Shown here piece by piece: positions 1 through 9,464 of a DNA stretch of 64,000 nucleotides (position 1 is the stretch's first letter; each line of letters opens with the position of its first letter). A program made the translations under genes and the position numbers. This DNA comes from Cyanobacteria bacterium UBA2855. Lineage in GTDB: Bacteria > Cyanobacteriota > Vampirovibrionia > Gastranaerophilales > Gastranaerophilaceae. The DNA is taken from positions 4,891 through 68,890 of the forward strand of contig DEFJ01000025.1 in NCBI GenBank assembly GCA_002350725.1, written 5' to 3'. Below the pieces are notes generated by a model. The model searched no databases and was not told the DNA's origin. It saw nothing but the letters and a program-made list of their open reading frames with translations.

Positions 1-3000
1 TCTAACTTATCATCGGAAGACGAGATGTTATCCTTTATATCTTCAAGACTTGTCCTGATTTCTCCAACTTCATCGAGGACTTCCTCATCATTATTCTGAG
101 CGATAATATCTAATTTATTGTTTATTACATCTACAGATTCTTTTAAACCTTCAAGTCCCGAAACACCACTTGTTTCAGATATATTTTCTATTTTTTCTTT
201 TACTTCCTGTATTTTTGTTACTAACTCGGAATTTATAGCCGAAGCAAGCAGTAAATCTAATTTTTCAATGACAGTAGAAATATTATCTTCGTTTTTTCCT
301 GATTTTTTGTCGGAGCCTTTTTTACTGCTATTTAATATATCTTTTAATTCATCAATAGCCTCAAGAATTACGGTATTATCAGTTGCCATTGTAATTACAT
401 CAAGCTTTGCACCAATCTCATCCAAAGAACCCAGAATTTTATCTGCCTTTTCACCGGAATTTTCAAATTTGCTGTTTATTAGGTTAAAAGTTTTATCTAA
501 GGTAGATTTTACATCAGTAACTAACTCGGTAAGTTCGGTAATTGAATAATCTGTATCCTGTTTTAGCTCATGTATTCTATCCGCCAAACTCTTATTTAAA
601 CCGCGAATAACTTCCAACATATCATCGTTATCAATTAACGGAAGTATAGTATTTTTAATAGCCTCAGGATCGAAGTTACTTTTTGTAATTGCTCTTTGAA
701 CTTCTGCCAACCCATCCAAAATAGAAGAAGTTGTAAAAGTTCTGCTTTCTTGTATCTTTGATTCAATCTGCAATAATTGTGCCTGAAAATCTGATTGGAT
801 ATCTTCTGATACAGACAGATTGCTCTGTACATTTGTATTTATTGTATGAAGTATATTATTAATAGTATCAAGATTAGCACTTACCGTATAGTTTAAAGAA
901 TCATCCAATGCAGAAAGCTTATCAACAGTATCTTTATAAGAATTTTCTATATTTGAAAAAGCTTCACTTTCAAGAATTTCTTCTTTTAACTCTGAAACTA
1001 AGTTTGCATAAGATAATTCCAAATCATCCTTAACACCTTTAACATTGCCGGATAAATCTTTTTCAGTAATAGCTAAAATAGCATCCTTTAATGGTTCAAA
1101 CTCGGAAGTAAGTGTCTCTATTTTTTCACTAACAGCATCATCGATTTTATTTATGACACTTTCTACGTCTTCTTTAATGGAATTCAAGCCGGAATCCAAG
1201 CTGTTAACGAGATTGGTAGAAGTTTCTGAATTATTGTTATACAAGCCTTCTATGTTTTGGATTATCAAATATAAATTGTTGTTTATCACGGAAAGCATCT
1301 CATCAAGAGTTTCCTTAACATCAGATACCGCACCCTCTTTTTCTTTGGTAATCTGGTCATCAATCACATTAAATTGCTGTCGAATATTTGCTAAAATTTC
1401 AATTAAACCTGAATTTCCGACAAGATTTGTCAGTTTTTCAGACAAGTCATCGAAACGGGATTTAATATCATCAAATTCTTCTGTAGCATCTTCCAATTTT
1501 GTATTTGTAAGAGTTGAAATTTGTTCAACTTTTTCCAGATACTCATTTACCTTTGAGCCAACGACAGCAAATGCTTGCTCATAATTTTGAGAATACTCGG
1601 AAAGTTGATTCCCCATTTCTGAAATTTTCAATGACAACGCAGAATCATCATACTCAGGATTAAACTCAGCCAAAGCCGAAGTTATCAAATCCAAAGAAGA
1701 TTTCACCGTATCAATTTCCCACAACAAGGTTTCCTTACACTCAAAAACTTTACCGCTTATTGATTCTGAAATTATTTCAATAGCTTCTTTATGAGGTAAA
1801 ACATCACTTGCAAGAATTTTTAATTCGGAAATTTCGGATAATGCTTCGCTGCTCTTTGCATTTAACTCACTCGTAGCTTTATCAATATTTTCTTTGTATT
1901 CATTTATTACCGATGAAATTTTATCAAGCTTTTCATTCTTTTCGGCACTTTTTTCATTGATTAAATTTTCTAATATTGCAGCATCAAAATTTCCTGTATT
2001 AGCTTTATTTATAGACATTAAAGCTGTCTTAATCTCAGCAATTTTATCTGATAAATCCTCTTGAGTTAAATTCAAAGAGGTATTCAGCTTATCAAGTTTT
2101 TCGTCCTTATTCCTGCTGTGTTCGGAAATTATACCCTCGATCTTTCCATAATCGAAACTCTCTGACTTGTTTGCACTACCATACTCAATAATTGAATCTT
2201 TTACCATATCAAGTTTTTGGGAAATTTCGTCTTTCGCCTCAAAAACTCTTGAAGAAATTCTATCCGAAACACTTTCAATATTTTCTTTATGAGAAATAAC
2301 ATCATTAACCAACGCTTTTATTTCAGATATTCCGGATAAAGTATCCTGATTTTTAGAATTTATTTCTCCTGAAATTCTATCAAGTGAGTCTTTATAATCA
2401 CGAACTGTATTATTTAAAGTATCTAATTTTTCATCCTTTGATGCGCTATGCCCTGATATGAAATTTTCTACACGTTCATAATCAAAATCATTTGCTTTAG
2501 CATTTTTAATTTCGTCCAATGCTGCGGCATTGCTCTCTAACAAAGATTGCAAACGTTCAAAATTTTCGTTTCTTTCAATATCAAATCGACTTACCAAAAC
2601 ATCCAAATCAGACAATTTTTCCAAAATTTCCGAATTATCCTGAGATGCCTGAATTTTATCAGAAAAATCTACAAATAAGTCTTTTATACTTGAAAGATAA
2701 TCTCCCAATTTTTCTGCGGTGTTATTTTTGAAGTCATCAACAGAATTAGCTACACCTTGCACCTTATCAAGAATTGACTCTAAATTAGCAGAAGATTTTG
2801 CAAGCAAATCCTCTCTTACATTATAAATTTCAGCTATATCCGTTTCCTGTAAGCGTTTTACAACATCCTCAGAATTCCTTTCTATAGATTCGGAAACAGC
2901 CCTAACTTCTTCTGCAGAAGCTTTTATCAGATTTTCCATTCCCTCATTCAATCTGACAAATCTGTCTTCTATTACATCAAATTTATCATTTATGGATTTT

Positions 3001-3974
3001 TCATTATCAGCATGAGCAGAAGAAAATACTTCTCTAAATGCATTCAAAATCTCTATCAAATTATTTACTTTTGCAGAAACCGAATTTTCATAATCTTCAG
3101 CTTTGTTATTAATTTGATTTTCTACTTTCTTTACATAGTCCAAAATATCATTGCTAATCATTATCTGGCTATCACCGCTTTGAACTATTTTATTTGTAAT
3201 ATCGCCATTTAAACCGCTAAATCTTTCGTTTATATTATCAGAATAGTGCAAAACATTTGCTTTCAAAGATTCCATAGTAGTTCTCATATCCAGAGAAGTA
3301 CTGTTCATTGATTCTGCAATATTACTGCTCAAATATTTTAAATGATCGAATCCGTCATTCAATATTTTCTGAATATCATCGCCTAATGCATAAAGTTTTG
3401 AATTTACATTACCTAAATTAGAAGAAACAGAAGCTTCCAACCCCTCTATTTTTGAGTTTGTATCATTAATTGAATGCTCAATTGTTCCATATACATAGTT
3501 ATTCTTTGAGGAATAATCATCGACTTTATTTTTTAAATCGACAAGAGCAGAAACCATGTTTCCATGACGAAGATTTGAATCGGATATAAAGTTTTCATAA
3601 CCTTTAACAAGTTCATCGGTTCTTTGTCTCAATGTTTCAACCATAACTCCGTTCTTGACCGCATTTTCTAACGCATCTAACCTGTCTAACAAAAGATTTT
3701 TTGCATCTGCATCACGATTTGCAAATGTTACAACAGAATTAAATCCTGAACGAAAGTTATCTGCAAGAGTTTTTACCTCTTCCGCTATCTCCGAATTATC
3801 CGTAGCTCTTGAAATTGTATTCTGAAGTTTTTCAAGGGTATCTTCTACACCCTGAAAGCTCCTTACACCTGCTTGGATTTCAGTTAAAAGTTTTTTATAA
3901 TCTTCGTTATTAACATCATTATCACGTTTTAAATCTTCAATAAGAACTGCTAGTTCGTCTACTCTGTCTGCCAT
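1..3974 (-). CDS. giant coiled-coil protein, C-terminus beyond window edge
   Basis: An uninterrupted minus-strand reading frame of 1324 visible codons starts at ATG 3974 (N-terminus MADRVDELAVLIEDLK) behind a GGAAAAAG-type ribosome binding site and runs off the left edge. No signal peptide or membrane segment is seen. The sequence is almost entirely charged amphipathic helix with few prolines or cysteines, typical of a long coiled coil. It has internal repeats: segments beginning KDEKLDTLNN (about 2400-2445), KDEKLDKLN (about 2085-2115) and KNEKLDKISS (about 1915-1945), the first and third followed by related stretches containing SHKENIE and PHKEAIE. Function is unknown; a structural, cytoskeletal or surface filament role is inference. 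The several plus-strand ORFs across this region are antisense shadows. Confidence 0.85.
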   Translation of the reverse strand, partial: MADRVDELAVLIEDLKRDNDVNNEDYKKLLTEIQAGVRSFQGVEDTLEKLQNTISRATDNSEIAEEVKTLADNFRSGFNSVVTFANRDADAKNLLLDRLDALENAVKNGVMVETLRQRTDELVKGYENFISDSNLRHGNMVSALVDLKNKVDDYSSKNNYVYGTIEHSINDTNSKIEGLEASVSSNLGNVNSKLYALGDDIQKILNDGFDHLKYLSSNIAESMNSTSLDMRTTMESLKANVLHYSDNINERFSGLNGDITNKIVQSGDSQIMISNDILDYVKKVENQINNKAEDYENSVSAKVNNLIEILNAFREVFSSAHADNEKSINDKFDVIEDRFVRLNEGMENLIKASAEEVRAVSESIERNSEDVVKRLQETDIAEIYNVREDLLAKSSANLESILDKVQGVANSVDDFKNNTAEKLGDYLSSIKDLFVDFSDKIQASQDNSEILEKLSDLDVLVSRFDIERNENFERLQSLLESNAAALDEIKNAKANDFDYERVENFISGHSASKDEKLDTLNNTVRDYKDSLDRISGEINSKNQDTLSGISEIKALVNDVISHKENIESVSDRISSRVFEAKDEISQKLDMVKDSIIEYGSANKSESFDYGKIEGIISEHSRNKDEKLDKLNTSLNLTQEDLSDKIAEIKTALMSINKANTGNFDAAILENLINEKSAEKNEKLDKISSVINEYKENIDKATSELNAKSSEALSEISELKILASDVLPHKEAIEIISESISGKVFECKETLLWEIDTVKSSLDLITSALAEFNPEYDDSALSLKISEMGNQLSEYSQNYEQAFAVVGSKVNEYLEKVEQISTLTNTKLEDATEEFDDIKSRFDDLSEKLTNLVGNSGLIEILANIRQQFNVIDDQITKEKEGAVSDVKETLDEMLSVINNNLYLIIQNIEGLYNNNSETSTNLVNSLDSGLNSIKEDVESVINKIDDAVSEKIETLTSEFEPLKDAILAITEKDLSGNVKGVKDDLELSYANLVSELKEEILESEAFSNIENSYKDTVDKLSALDDSLNYTVSANLDTINNILHTINTNVQSNLSVSEDIQSDFQAQLLQIESKIQESRTFTTSSILDGLAEVQRAITKSNFDPEAIKNTILPLIDNDDMLEVIRGLNKSLADRIHELKQDTDYSITELTELVTDVKSTLDKTFNLINSKFENSGEKADKILGSLDEIGAKLDVITMATDNTVILEAIDELKDILNSSKKGSDKKSGKNEDNISTVIEKLDLLLASAINSELVTKIQEVKEKIENISETSGVSGLEGLKESVDVINNKLDIIAQNNDEEVLDEVGEIRTSLEDIKDNISSSDDKL

Positions 3975-4009
3975 TTCTTTTTCCTTAAAAAATACACTTT
4001 CCCATATAT

Positions 4010-4039
4010 ATTTTACCAAACTTATAGCAATTTTATCAA
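4010..4039 (-). promoter_or_regulatory. sigma-70-type promoter of the coiled-coil gene
   Basis: On the minus strand TTGATA (4034-4039) is followed after 18 bp by TAAAAT (4010-4015), upstream of the ATG at 3974. Confidence 0.5.
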
Positions 4040-4098
4040 TATGTTAAGTAATCTTACGTATAGAAATCGTATTTTGAAAATAAGTTTTATTCCGCTCA

Positions 4099-4126
4099 TT
4101 GCTTTATTTTTATTAGGTGATATAAT
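4099..4126 (+). promoter_or_regulatory. promoter of the 2-oxoacid oxidoreductase operon
   Basis: A perfect TATAAT at 4121-4126 is preceded by TTGCTT (4099-4104) with 16 bp spacing. The start codon at 4159 has GAGG at 4146-4149. Confidence 0.55.
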
Positions 4127-4158
4127 ACACATGACATGGAGTTGTGAGGTTATAAAGG

Positions 4159-4371
4159 ATGAGTCATATTGTTATAGATAAAGACAGATGTAAGGGATGT
4201 TACCTCTGCATTGATGAGTGTCCGAAGAAACTCATTAAGGTCGGAGAAGAAGTAAACAGTTTAGGAGTTCACCTCGCTGAATTTTGCGATCCGAACGGAG
4301 AATGTTTAGGCTGTGCAATGTGTGCAACGAGATGCCCTGATATAGCAATTACAGAGGTATACAGAGGATAA
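4159..4371 (+). CDS. korD: 2-oxoacid:ferredoxin oxidoreductase delta (ferredoxin) subunit
   Basis: A 70-residue di-cluster ferredoxin. The first 4Fe-4S motif is CKGCYLCIDECP (residues 11-22) and the second is CLGCAMCATRCP (about 49-60). It is the electron-accepting subunit that passes electrons from the thiamine diphosphate centre to free ferredoxin. It is the first gene of a D-A-B-C operon: alpha begins 3 nt after its stop, and all four subunits are on one strand. Whether the complex prefers 2-oxoglutarate (Kor) or branched-chain 2-oxoacids (Vor) cannot be decided from sequence alone. Confidence 0.9.
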   Translation: MSHIVIDKDRCKGCYLCIDECPKKLIKVGEEVNSLGVHLAEFCDPNGECLGCAMCATRCPDIAITEVYRG

Positions 4372-4374
4372 AAA

Positions 4375-5454
4375 ATGACAGAATGTTTAACAGAAAGAAA
4401 TAATAAAGTTTTAACCAAAGGCAATTATGCAATTGCTAATGCTGCGATACTTGCAGGATGCGAATGTTATTTTGGATATCCGATTACACCACAAAGTGAA
4501 ATCGGAGAATTTATGAGCGGGAAAATGCAGGAACTTAAGAGAGCATATGTTTCAGCAGAAAGTGAATTAGCGGCAATTAACATGGTTATGGGAGCTTGTT
4601 CTACAGGTGCAAAAGCAATGACATCATCCTCTTCTTGCGCAGTTGCTCTTATGCAGGAAGCACTTTCATACGCTGCTTCAGACGAATTGCCTGTGGTTTT
4701 AGTTAGTGTAATGAGAGGCGGTCCGGGGTTAGGAAATATATATCCTTCACAAGGGGACTATAATCAAGCTACAATAGGCGGCGGAGATGGCGACTATAAA
4801 TTGATAGTTCTGGCACCTGCAACGGTTCAGGAATGTGTAGATTTAACATATAAAGCATTTTATTTGGCTCATAAATATAAAAATCCGACAATTCTGCTTG
4901 CAGACGGATTGCTGGGACAAATGATGGAGCCTGTTGAATTTAAAGAGTACCCGTACCCTAAAATTGACAACTCCGAGTGGGCTTTAACCGGAGCAAAAAA
5001 TCGTAGAGGAAGAGTAATTCGTTCCTATGCACCGAGCGCAGATGTTCAATGTGAATTTTTGAACCGACTTCACGCTAAATACAGATTAATCGAGGAAAAC
5101 GAAACTGAATGGGAAGAGATTAATACTGAAGATGCCGATATTATTCTTGTAAGTTTTGGTTCACCTGCTAGAAATGCTAAGTCTGCAATGAAAGAATGCA
5201 GGAAACTTGGGATTAAGGTAGGTTTATTAAGACCGATTACCCTATTCCCGTTCCCATCAAAAAGGTTGTTCGAATTGGCAGATACTGCAAAGAAATTTAT
5301 TTCTGTCGAAATCAATATGGGACAAATGATTAAGGATATAAGACTTGCCGTAAACGGAAAAGTCCCTGTTGAATTACTCAACAGACCTGTCGGTAACCCG
5401 CCGTCTGTTGATGAAATTGTTGAAAAAATAAAAAAAGAAAGTGAAGTATTATAA
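4375..5454 (+). CDS. korA: 2-oxoacid:ferredoxin oxidoreductase alpha subunit (KorA/VorB type)
   Basis: 359 residues. The protein carries the pyrimidine-binding domain of the oxidoreductase family: YFGYPITPQSEIGEFM near the N-terminus, ESELAAINMV, the Ser-rich TSSSSCAVALMQE loop and the VMRGGPGLGNI stretch, followed by a C-terminal transketolase-C-like domain. With beta it binds thiamine diphosphate and oxidatively decarboxylates a 2-oxoacid to the acyl-CoA. The wording of these motifs resembles proteins annotated as VorB (3-methyl-2-oxobutanoate dehydrogenase), so the substrate may be a branched-chain oxoacid. AGAGG lies just before the ATG. The stop overlaps the beta start by one base (TAATG). 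Confidence 0.9.
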   Translation: MTECLTERNNKVLTKGNYAIANAAILAGCECYFGYPITPQSEIGEFMSGKMQELKRAYVSAESELAAINMVMGACSTGAKAMTSSSSCAVALMQEALSYAASDELPVVLVSVMRGGPGLGNIYPSQGDYNQATIGGGDGDYKLIVLAPATVQECVDLTYKAFYLAHKYKNPTILLADGLLGQMMEPVEFKEYPYPKIDNSEWALTGAKNRRGRVIRSYAPSADVQCEFLNRLHAKYRLIEENETEWEEINTEDADIILVSFGSPARNAKSAMKECRKLGIKVGLLRPITLFPFPSKRLFELADTAKKFISVEINMGQMIKDIRLAVNGKVPVELLNRPVGNPPSVDEIVEKIKKESEVL

Positions 5455-6224
5455 TGGCAGCAATAACTCAAGTTTTTAAAATGCCTGAAAGTATAAAAAA
5501 AGGCTCAAAATTTTCATTTTGTCCGGGATGCGACCACGGAGTCGCCGTAAGATTAGTGGCAGAAGTACTGGATGAACTTGGATTAAGAGATAACTCTATT
5601 TTAGTTGCATCAATCGGGTGCTCTGTTACTTTATATGACTTTTTGGAAGTCGATAGTTTAGAAGCTCCGCATGGCAGAGCATTGGCTGAAGCTACCGGAA
5701 TTAAGAGAGCAAGACCGGAAAGAACCGTTTTTACATATCAGGGTGATGGAGATTTTGCTTCAATCGGTATGGCAGAAAGCATGCACTGCGCATTACGAGG
5801 AGAAAATGTTACTGCAATTTGTATAAACAATACTACATACGGAATGACGGGCGGTCAATTAGGACCTACGACTTTGTTAGGACAAATTACTACAACTTCT
5901 CCAACAGGAAGAAATCTTGAGTATTACGGCTATCCGATTAAGATTACCGAGCATATTGCTATGTGTGACGGAACAGCCTATGCTGCAAGAGTTTCGCTTG
6001 ATACGGTACCAAACATCAGAAAAGCAAAAGCTGCTATAAAAAAAGCTTTTGAAATTCAACAAAAAGGTTTAGGGTTCAGCTTTGTAGAAATTCTTTCTAC
6101 TTGCCCTACAAACTGGAAAAAATCACCTCAAAAAGCCCATGAAAGAGTTAGAGAGGAAATGATACCTGTATATAAACCGGGAGTATATAAGGACGTAACA
6201 GATACTTCTGTGGAGGTAAAATAA
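5454..6224 (+). CDS. korB: 2-oxoacid:ferredoxin oxidoreductase beta subunit (TPP-binding)
   Basis: 256 residues. It contains CPGCDHG near the N-terminus (residues 23-29) and the thiamine diphosphate/Mg motif GDGDFASIG followed by INNTTYGMTGGQ. This is the catalytic TPP-binding subunit paired with alpha. Start and stop overlap the neighbouring subunit genes by one base (TAATG junctions), indicating translational coupling. Confidence 0.92.
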   Translation: MAAITQVFKMPESIKKGSKFSFCPGCDHGVAVRLVAEVLDELGLRDNSILVASIGCSVTLYDFLEVDSLEAPHGRALAEATGIKRARPERTVFTYQGDGDFASIGMAESMHCALRGENVTAICINNTTYGMTGGQLGPTTLLGQITTTSPTGRNLEYYGYPIKITEHIAMCDGTAYAARVSLDTVPNIRKAKAAIKKAFEIQQKGLGFSFVEILSTCPTNWKKSPQKAHERVREEMIPVYKPGVYKDVTDTSVEVK

Positions 6225-6778
6225 TGGAAAATAATTTTATAATAGCAGGATTTGGCGGACAAGGTGTCCTATTAGCAGGAGAAGTCCTTGCAAATGCTTT
6301 TATGCTTGATAATAAAAATGTCACTTGGTATCCGAGTTACGGTGCTGAAATGCGTGGAGGCACGGTTAACTGCGAAATAGTGATGAATGACTCTGAAGAC
6401 GTAAGCTCTGTTAACAAATCCGAAACTGATTATATTGTAGTATTAAATCAAGCTTCTTTTGACAGATTTATTCCTAAAGTAAAAAAAGGCGGATGGATTA
6501 TTGCAAATTCAACATTGGTAAAGGAAGAAAAGCCAAGAAATGATATAAATTATGTGTTTGTTCCTGTTTCAAAACTTGCTGATGATTTGGGTAATGTAAA
6601 AATGGCAAATATATTGGCTTTAGGAGTATTATCTAAAGTAAGCAAATTAACTTCCGTTGAAACACTTGAAAAAGCCTTAGATAATGTAATTCCGGCACAT
6701 AGAAAACATTTTATGCCATTGAATATTAAAGCTTTAAATATCGGCTATAAGTATGATTTATCGACAATTAATGTATAA
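6224..6778 (+). CDS. korC: 2-oxoacid:ferredoxin oxidoreductase gamma subunit
   Basis: 184 residues, matching the POR/KOR gamma family: an N-terminal GFGGQGVLLAGEVLA nucleotide-like loop, WYPSYGAEMRGGT, and the VLNQ motif of the gamma fold. It completes the complex and is translationally coupled to beta. No strong intrinsic terminator is visible after its stop. Confidence 0.92.
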   Translation: MENNFIIAGFGGQGVLLAGEVLANAFMLDNKNVTWYPSYGAEMRGGTVNCEIVMNDSEDVSSVNKSETDYIVVLNQASFDRFIPKVKKGGWIIANSTLVKEEKPRNDINYVFVPVSKLADDLGNVKMANILALGVLSKVSKLTSVETLEKALDNVIPAHRKHFMPLNIKALNIGYKYDLSTINV

Positions 6779-6883
6779 AATCACCTAAAAAGTCGATTTA
6801 AAATTTTAAAATTAATATTATCCTTATAATGTAAACAAAAGGATTTTAATAAGGTTATATTTATTTTAAAAGAGGTTTCTACA

Positions 6884-7114
6884 GTGAAAAAAGAACTGAT
6901 ACAAGCAATTAAACGTAAAGAGATACAACTGGAAAAATTAGCATCCAAGGTTGATAAAAGCTATATATGTTCACAACTTTATAATAAAGTTGTAATAGAA
7001 AAAGCTAAGCTAAAAAAGGAACTTGATGATTTAAGCAAAAATAAATTTGCCGATAAAATTATACGTTTATTCCCGCATAAAAAAACTCTAATTTGTGATT
7101 ATTTCAATGAATAA
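6884..7114 (+). CDS. small helical protein of unknown function
   Basis: 76 residues, rich in Lys and Glu, predicted mostly alpha-helical and coiled coil. The start is GTG at 6884 behind AGAGG (6871-6875); TATAAT occurs near 6824. I do not recognise the family. It lies between the oxidoreductase operon and a convergent gene. Confidence 0.5.
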   Translation: MKKELIQAIKRKEIQLEKLASKVDKSYICSQLYNKVVIEKAKLKKELDDLSKNKFADKIIRLFPHKKTLICDYFNE

Positions 7115-7123
7115 CCGCTTATA

Positions 7124-7495
7124 CTAAATATTTACGTCAATTTCTTCCCCAAGCTGTTTTAATTCCGGTTCGATTTTTGCATAAATTTCACATTTTTTTA
7201 TGTAAGGATTTTCGGATTTTAATACTCTTACAATCTCTGCAAGATTTGACAACTCAGGATATTTATCACAAATAATATTGGCATATTGCTGAGCATAATA
7301 CCTGTAACCTCGAAAACCGGTAGCTCTCATTGGTTTTGGATGAAATGCGTTTACGACATTTTTTATACCTTCTATGTTTTCACTCTGAATTACTGTACTG
7401 GTTGCAGCCTCAATAATTTCTACAGGTTTTAATTTTATTCCAAAATTTATTTTGTTATCATAATTTTGAATTTGCATGTACAAATGAAAACGCAA
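7124..7495 (-). CDS. hypothetical protein
   Basis: 123 residues if translation begins at 7495; an internal Met at residue 7 (MQIQNYDNKINFG) is an equally plausible start. No membrane segment or known motif. The N-terminal NKINFGIKL resembles the NTSKQYISFG start of the small protein at 42403. It is transcribed divergently from the CCA-adding enzyme. Function unknown. Confidence 0.55.
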   Translation of the reverse strand: MRFHLYMQIQNYDNKINFGIKLKPVEIIEAATSTVIQSENIEGIKNVVNAFHPKPMRATGFRGYRYYAQQYANIICDKYPELSNLAEIVRVLKSENPYIKKCEIYAKIEPELKQLGEEIDVNI

Positions 7496-7527
7496 AAATC
7501 TAAAATTTTGCTAGCTGTAAAAAAATA

Positions 7528-7556
7528 TTGTAAGAAAAAAAATTTTCATATAAAAT
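7528..7556 (+). promoter_or_regulatory. cca promoter, predicted leaderless
   Basis: TTGTAA (7528-7533), 17 bp, TAAAAT (7551-7556). An ATG at 7564 lies 7 nt after the -10 box, where transcription would begin. The upstream ATG at 7555 overlaps the -10 box and so would not be transcribed. Confidence 0.5.
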
Positions 7557-7563
7557 GCTAAAT

Positions 7564-8676
7564 ATGAAAAATCTAAATCTCAAAGATAAAAGTGACAAAT
7601 TATACTATATTGGCGGAATTGTTAGAGATGAAATCCTTGGAAAAGAAAGTTTCGACATTGATTTAACGTATGTCGGCAATGCAATCGAATACGCTAAGAA
7701 TTGTGATATACAGATACTAAAAATTAATGAACCGTTTGGAACAGTAAGAGTTCTTGTTGACGGAAAGGAAGTTGACATAGCCTCAACAAGAAAGGAGATT
7801 TACGAAAAAGCAGGGCATTTACCGACAGTTACGGAAATCGGTTGTTCTCTTAAAGATGATGTCTTAAGAAGAGATTTTACCATAAACGCAATGGCAAAAA
7901 ATTATAACACCGGAGAGGTTATCGACTATACCGGAGGATTAAACGACATAAAAAATAAAACAATCAGAGTATTACATGACAAGAGTTTCATTGATGACCC
8001 TACAAGAATTATAAGGGCGCTTAAATTTTCTGTTCGCTTTGATTTTACGCTTGACAAGCATACAGAAGAATTAAGGGAGGATTATCTGAAAAATATAAAC
8101 TATGATATGAGTTTTAAAAGAGTAAAAAAAGAGTTGATTGAAACCTTTAATCTAAATTCTCAAAAAGCATATGACGAATTTATGGATAAAAATATCTATA
8201 AGCTTGTTACGAAAAAAACAGTAAATAAGCCCACAGTAAATATTGAAAATTTGATAAACAAGTATAAATCCGAAATTAACCCCAAAAACATATGGCTGAT
8301 ATATGTTGGAACACTGATAGATTTAACCAATCTTGAATTAACAAAAGAAGAACAAAATATATTAAATGAATATAAAAACCTGAAGCAATCAACATATACG
8401 TCAGATTTTGATATATACAAAATCTTTTCAGATTGCACGACAGAAGCCATCTTGTTATATGCTATTCTTGACGATGAAAAAAATGCAACAAGATTTTTAG
8501 ATAAATTAAAACGGATAAAAATCTCAATAGGCGGAGAAGAACTTAAAACTATTGGAATTAAGCCTTCAAAGAAATATCAAGAATGTTTTGATTACATTTT
8601 AAAAGAAAAACTAAATAATCCCGAAATTTCTACTCAAGAAGAGCTTAAACTTGCGAGATTATTTTTTGGATTATAA
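7564..8676 (+). CDS. cca: CCA tRNA nucleotidyltransferase / poly(A) polymerase family
   Basis: 370 residues from ATG 7564 (373 from the less likely ATG 7555). Nucleotidyltransferase motifs are clear: YYIGGIVRDEILG, the catalytic DIDLT, RVLVDGKEVDIAS and RRDFTINAMA, followed by the DPTRIIRALKFSVRF RNA-binding helix region. The enzyme adds or repairs the 3' CCA of tRNAs; the tRNA-Gly in this window has no encoded CCA, consistent with need. It is shorter than the common 400-460 residues and shows no HD-domain motif. No Shine-Dalgarno is visible; the promoter geometry suggests a leaderless message. Confidence 0.88.
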   Translation: MKNLNLKDKSDKLYYIGGIVRDEILGKESFDIDLTYVGNAIEYAKNCDIQILKINEPFGTVRVLVDGKEVDIASTRKEIYEKAGHLPTVTEIGCSLKDDVLRRDFTINAMAKNYNTGEVIDYTGGLNDIKNKTIRVLHDKSFIDDPTRIIRALKFSVRFDFTLDKHTEELREDYLKNINYDMSFKRVKKELIETFNLNSQKAYDEFMDKNIYKLVTKKTVNKPTVNIENLINKYKSEINPKNIWLIYVGTLIDLTNLELTKEEQNILNEYKNLKQSTYTSDFDIYKIFSDCTTEAILLYAILDDEKNATRFLDKLKRIKISIGGEELKTIGIKPSKKYQECFDYILKEKLNNPEISTQEELKLARLFFGL

Positions 8677-8686
8677 AATTTGTCTA

Positions 8687-9019
8687 CTATGCCAATGAAT
8701 AGCTCATTTCTTCTTTTATTTCCTGACTTAAACGCTGACGAACCTGACCATATTCAGCCTCAACCATTTCTAACTGAATTTGATATTCTTGCATTTGCTG
8801 ATTTAGTCTTTCTTCCATAATCTTTATTTTAGCTTGACGCTGTTGCAAAGTTTTCATTACAGGAGAATCGGGATCATAGTCTGTTCCGACCTTCATCAAA
8901 TCATCACCTGCATTGACTAAACTGGATTTTGTTGATGTGATTTCAGAAATTTTGAACTGCAAGTCCATTTTTCGACCTTGCAATTGACGTAACCTTAAAG
9001 TATCACTAATCATTCCCAT
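8687..9019 (-). CDS. small MGM-family coiled-coil protein
   Basis: 110 residues starting MGMISDTLRLRQL, helical throughout. Its C-terminal helix (LEMVEAEYGQVRQRLSQEIK) resembles the C-terminal helix of the MGMAASQ proteins at 10407 and 39236, and it shares their MGM start, so it looks like a minimal version lacking the variable centre. No signal peptide. It follows the 91-residue gene by 14 nt and should be in the same sigma-28-type transcript. Confidence 0.65.
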   Translation of the reverse strand: MGMISDTLRLRQLQGRKMDLQFKISEITSTKSSLVNAGDDLMKVGTDYDPDSPVMKTLQQRQAKIKIMEERLNQQMQEYQIQLEMVEAEYGQVRQRLSQEIKEEMSYSLA

Positions 9020-9033
9020 TTTCTTTGCTTCCT

Positions 9034-9309
9034 TTATCTGGTTTCATTCAGATTGTTTCCCCTTAGAAAGCTGTGTTGGTTATTTTCTGCTATCAGCTGC
9101 TCCATCTTTCTGAACTGATGTTGGTGATAATTTAGTCTGTACTGAGCCATTTTTAATTTCTTTTTCATGGTCAGAAAGTCTTTTATGCCTTCCACAATCG
9201 AGTTCATCAAGGATTTTAGAGGACTCTTTCTGATGATAAAGTTCTTTGAATATATCAAGAAATCGAACATTCTTTTTATATTCATCTCTAAAGTATCTTG
9301 AAGCGCCAT
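9034..9309 (-). CDS. hypothetical helical protein
   Basis: 91 residues, basic and helical, Met-rich, no signal peptide. The start ATG at 9309 follows AGGAG with 9 nt spacing. It is the first gene of a two-gene unit with 8687-9019, behind the sigma-28-like promoter at 9465-9491. Family not recognised; context suggests a partner or chaperone of the MGM proteins (inference). Confidence 0.6.
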   Translation of the reverse strand: MALQDTLEMNIKRMFDFLIYSKNFIIRKSPLKSLMNSIVEGIKDFLTMKKKLKMAQYRLNYHQHQFRKMEQLIAENNQHSFLRGNNLNETR

Positions 9310-9464
9310 GTTTATCTACTCCTATAACACTTTAGATTTCTACATGTATATAAAAACATAGGTTCACAAAATATTGCTTATTTTGTAACATGTTCTTAAC
9401 ATGTCTTAATCTAATGTGTTTTTCCATATTACTCAAAGAATGATTTGCTCACTCTCCGATATAT

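Noticed and set aside
118..3212. Several plus-strand ORFs of 60-180 codons
   Set aside because: All lie antisense to the long coiled-coil frame, have no ribosome binding sites and are Ser/Phe-rich shadows of its codons.
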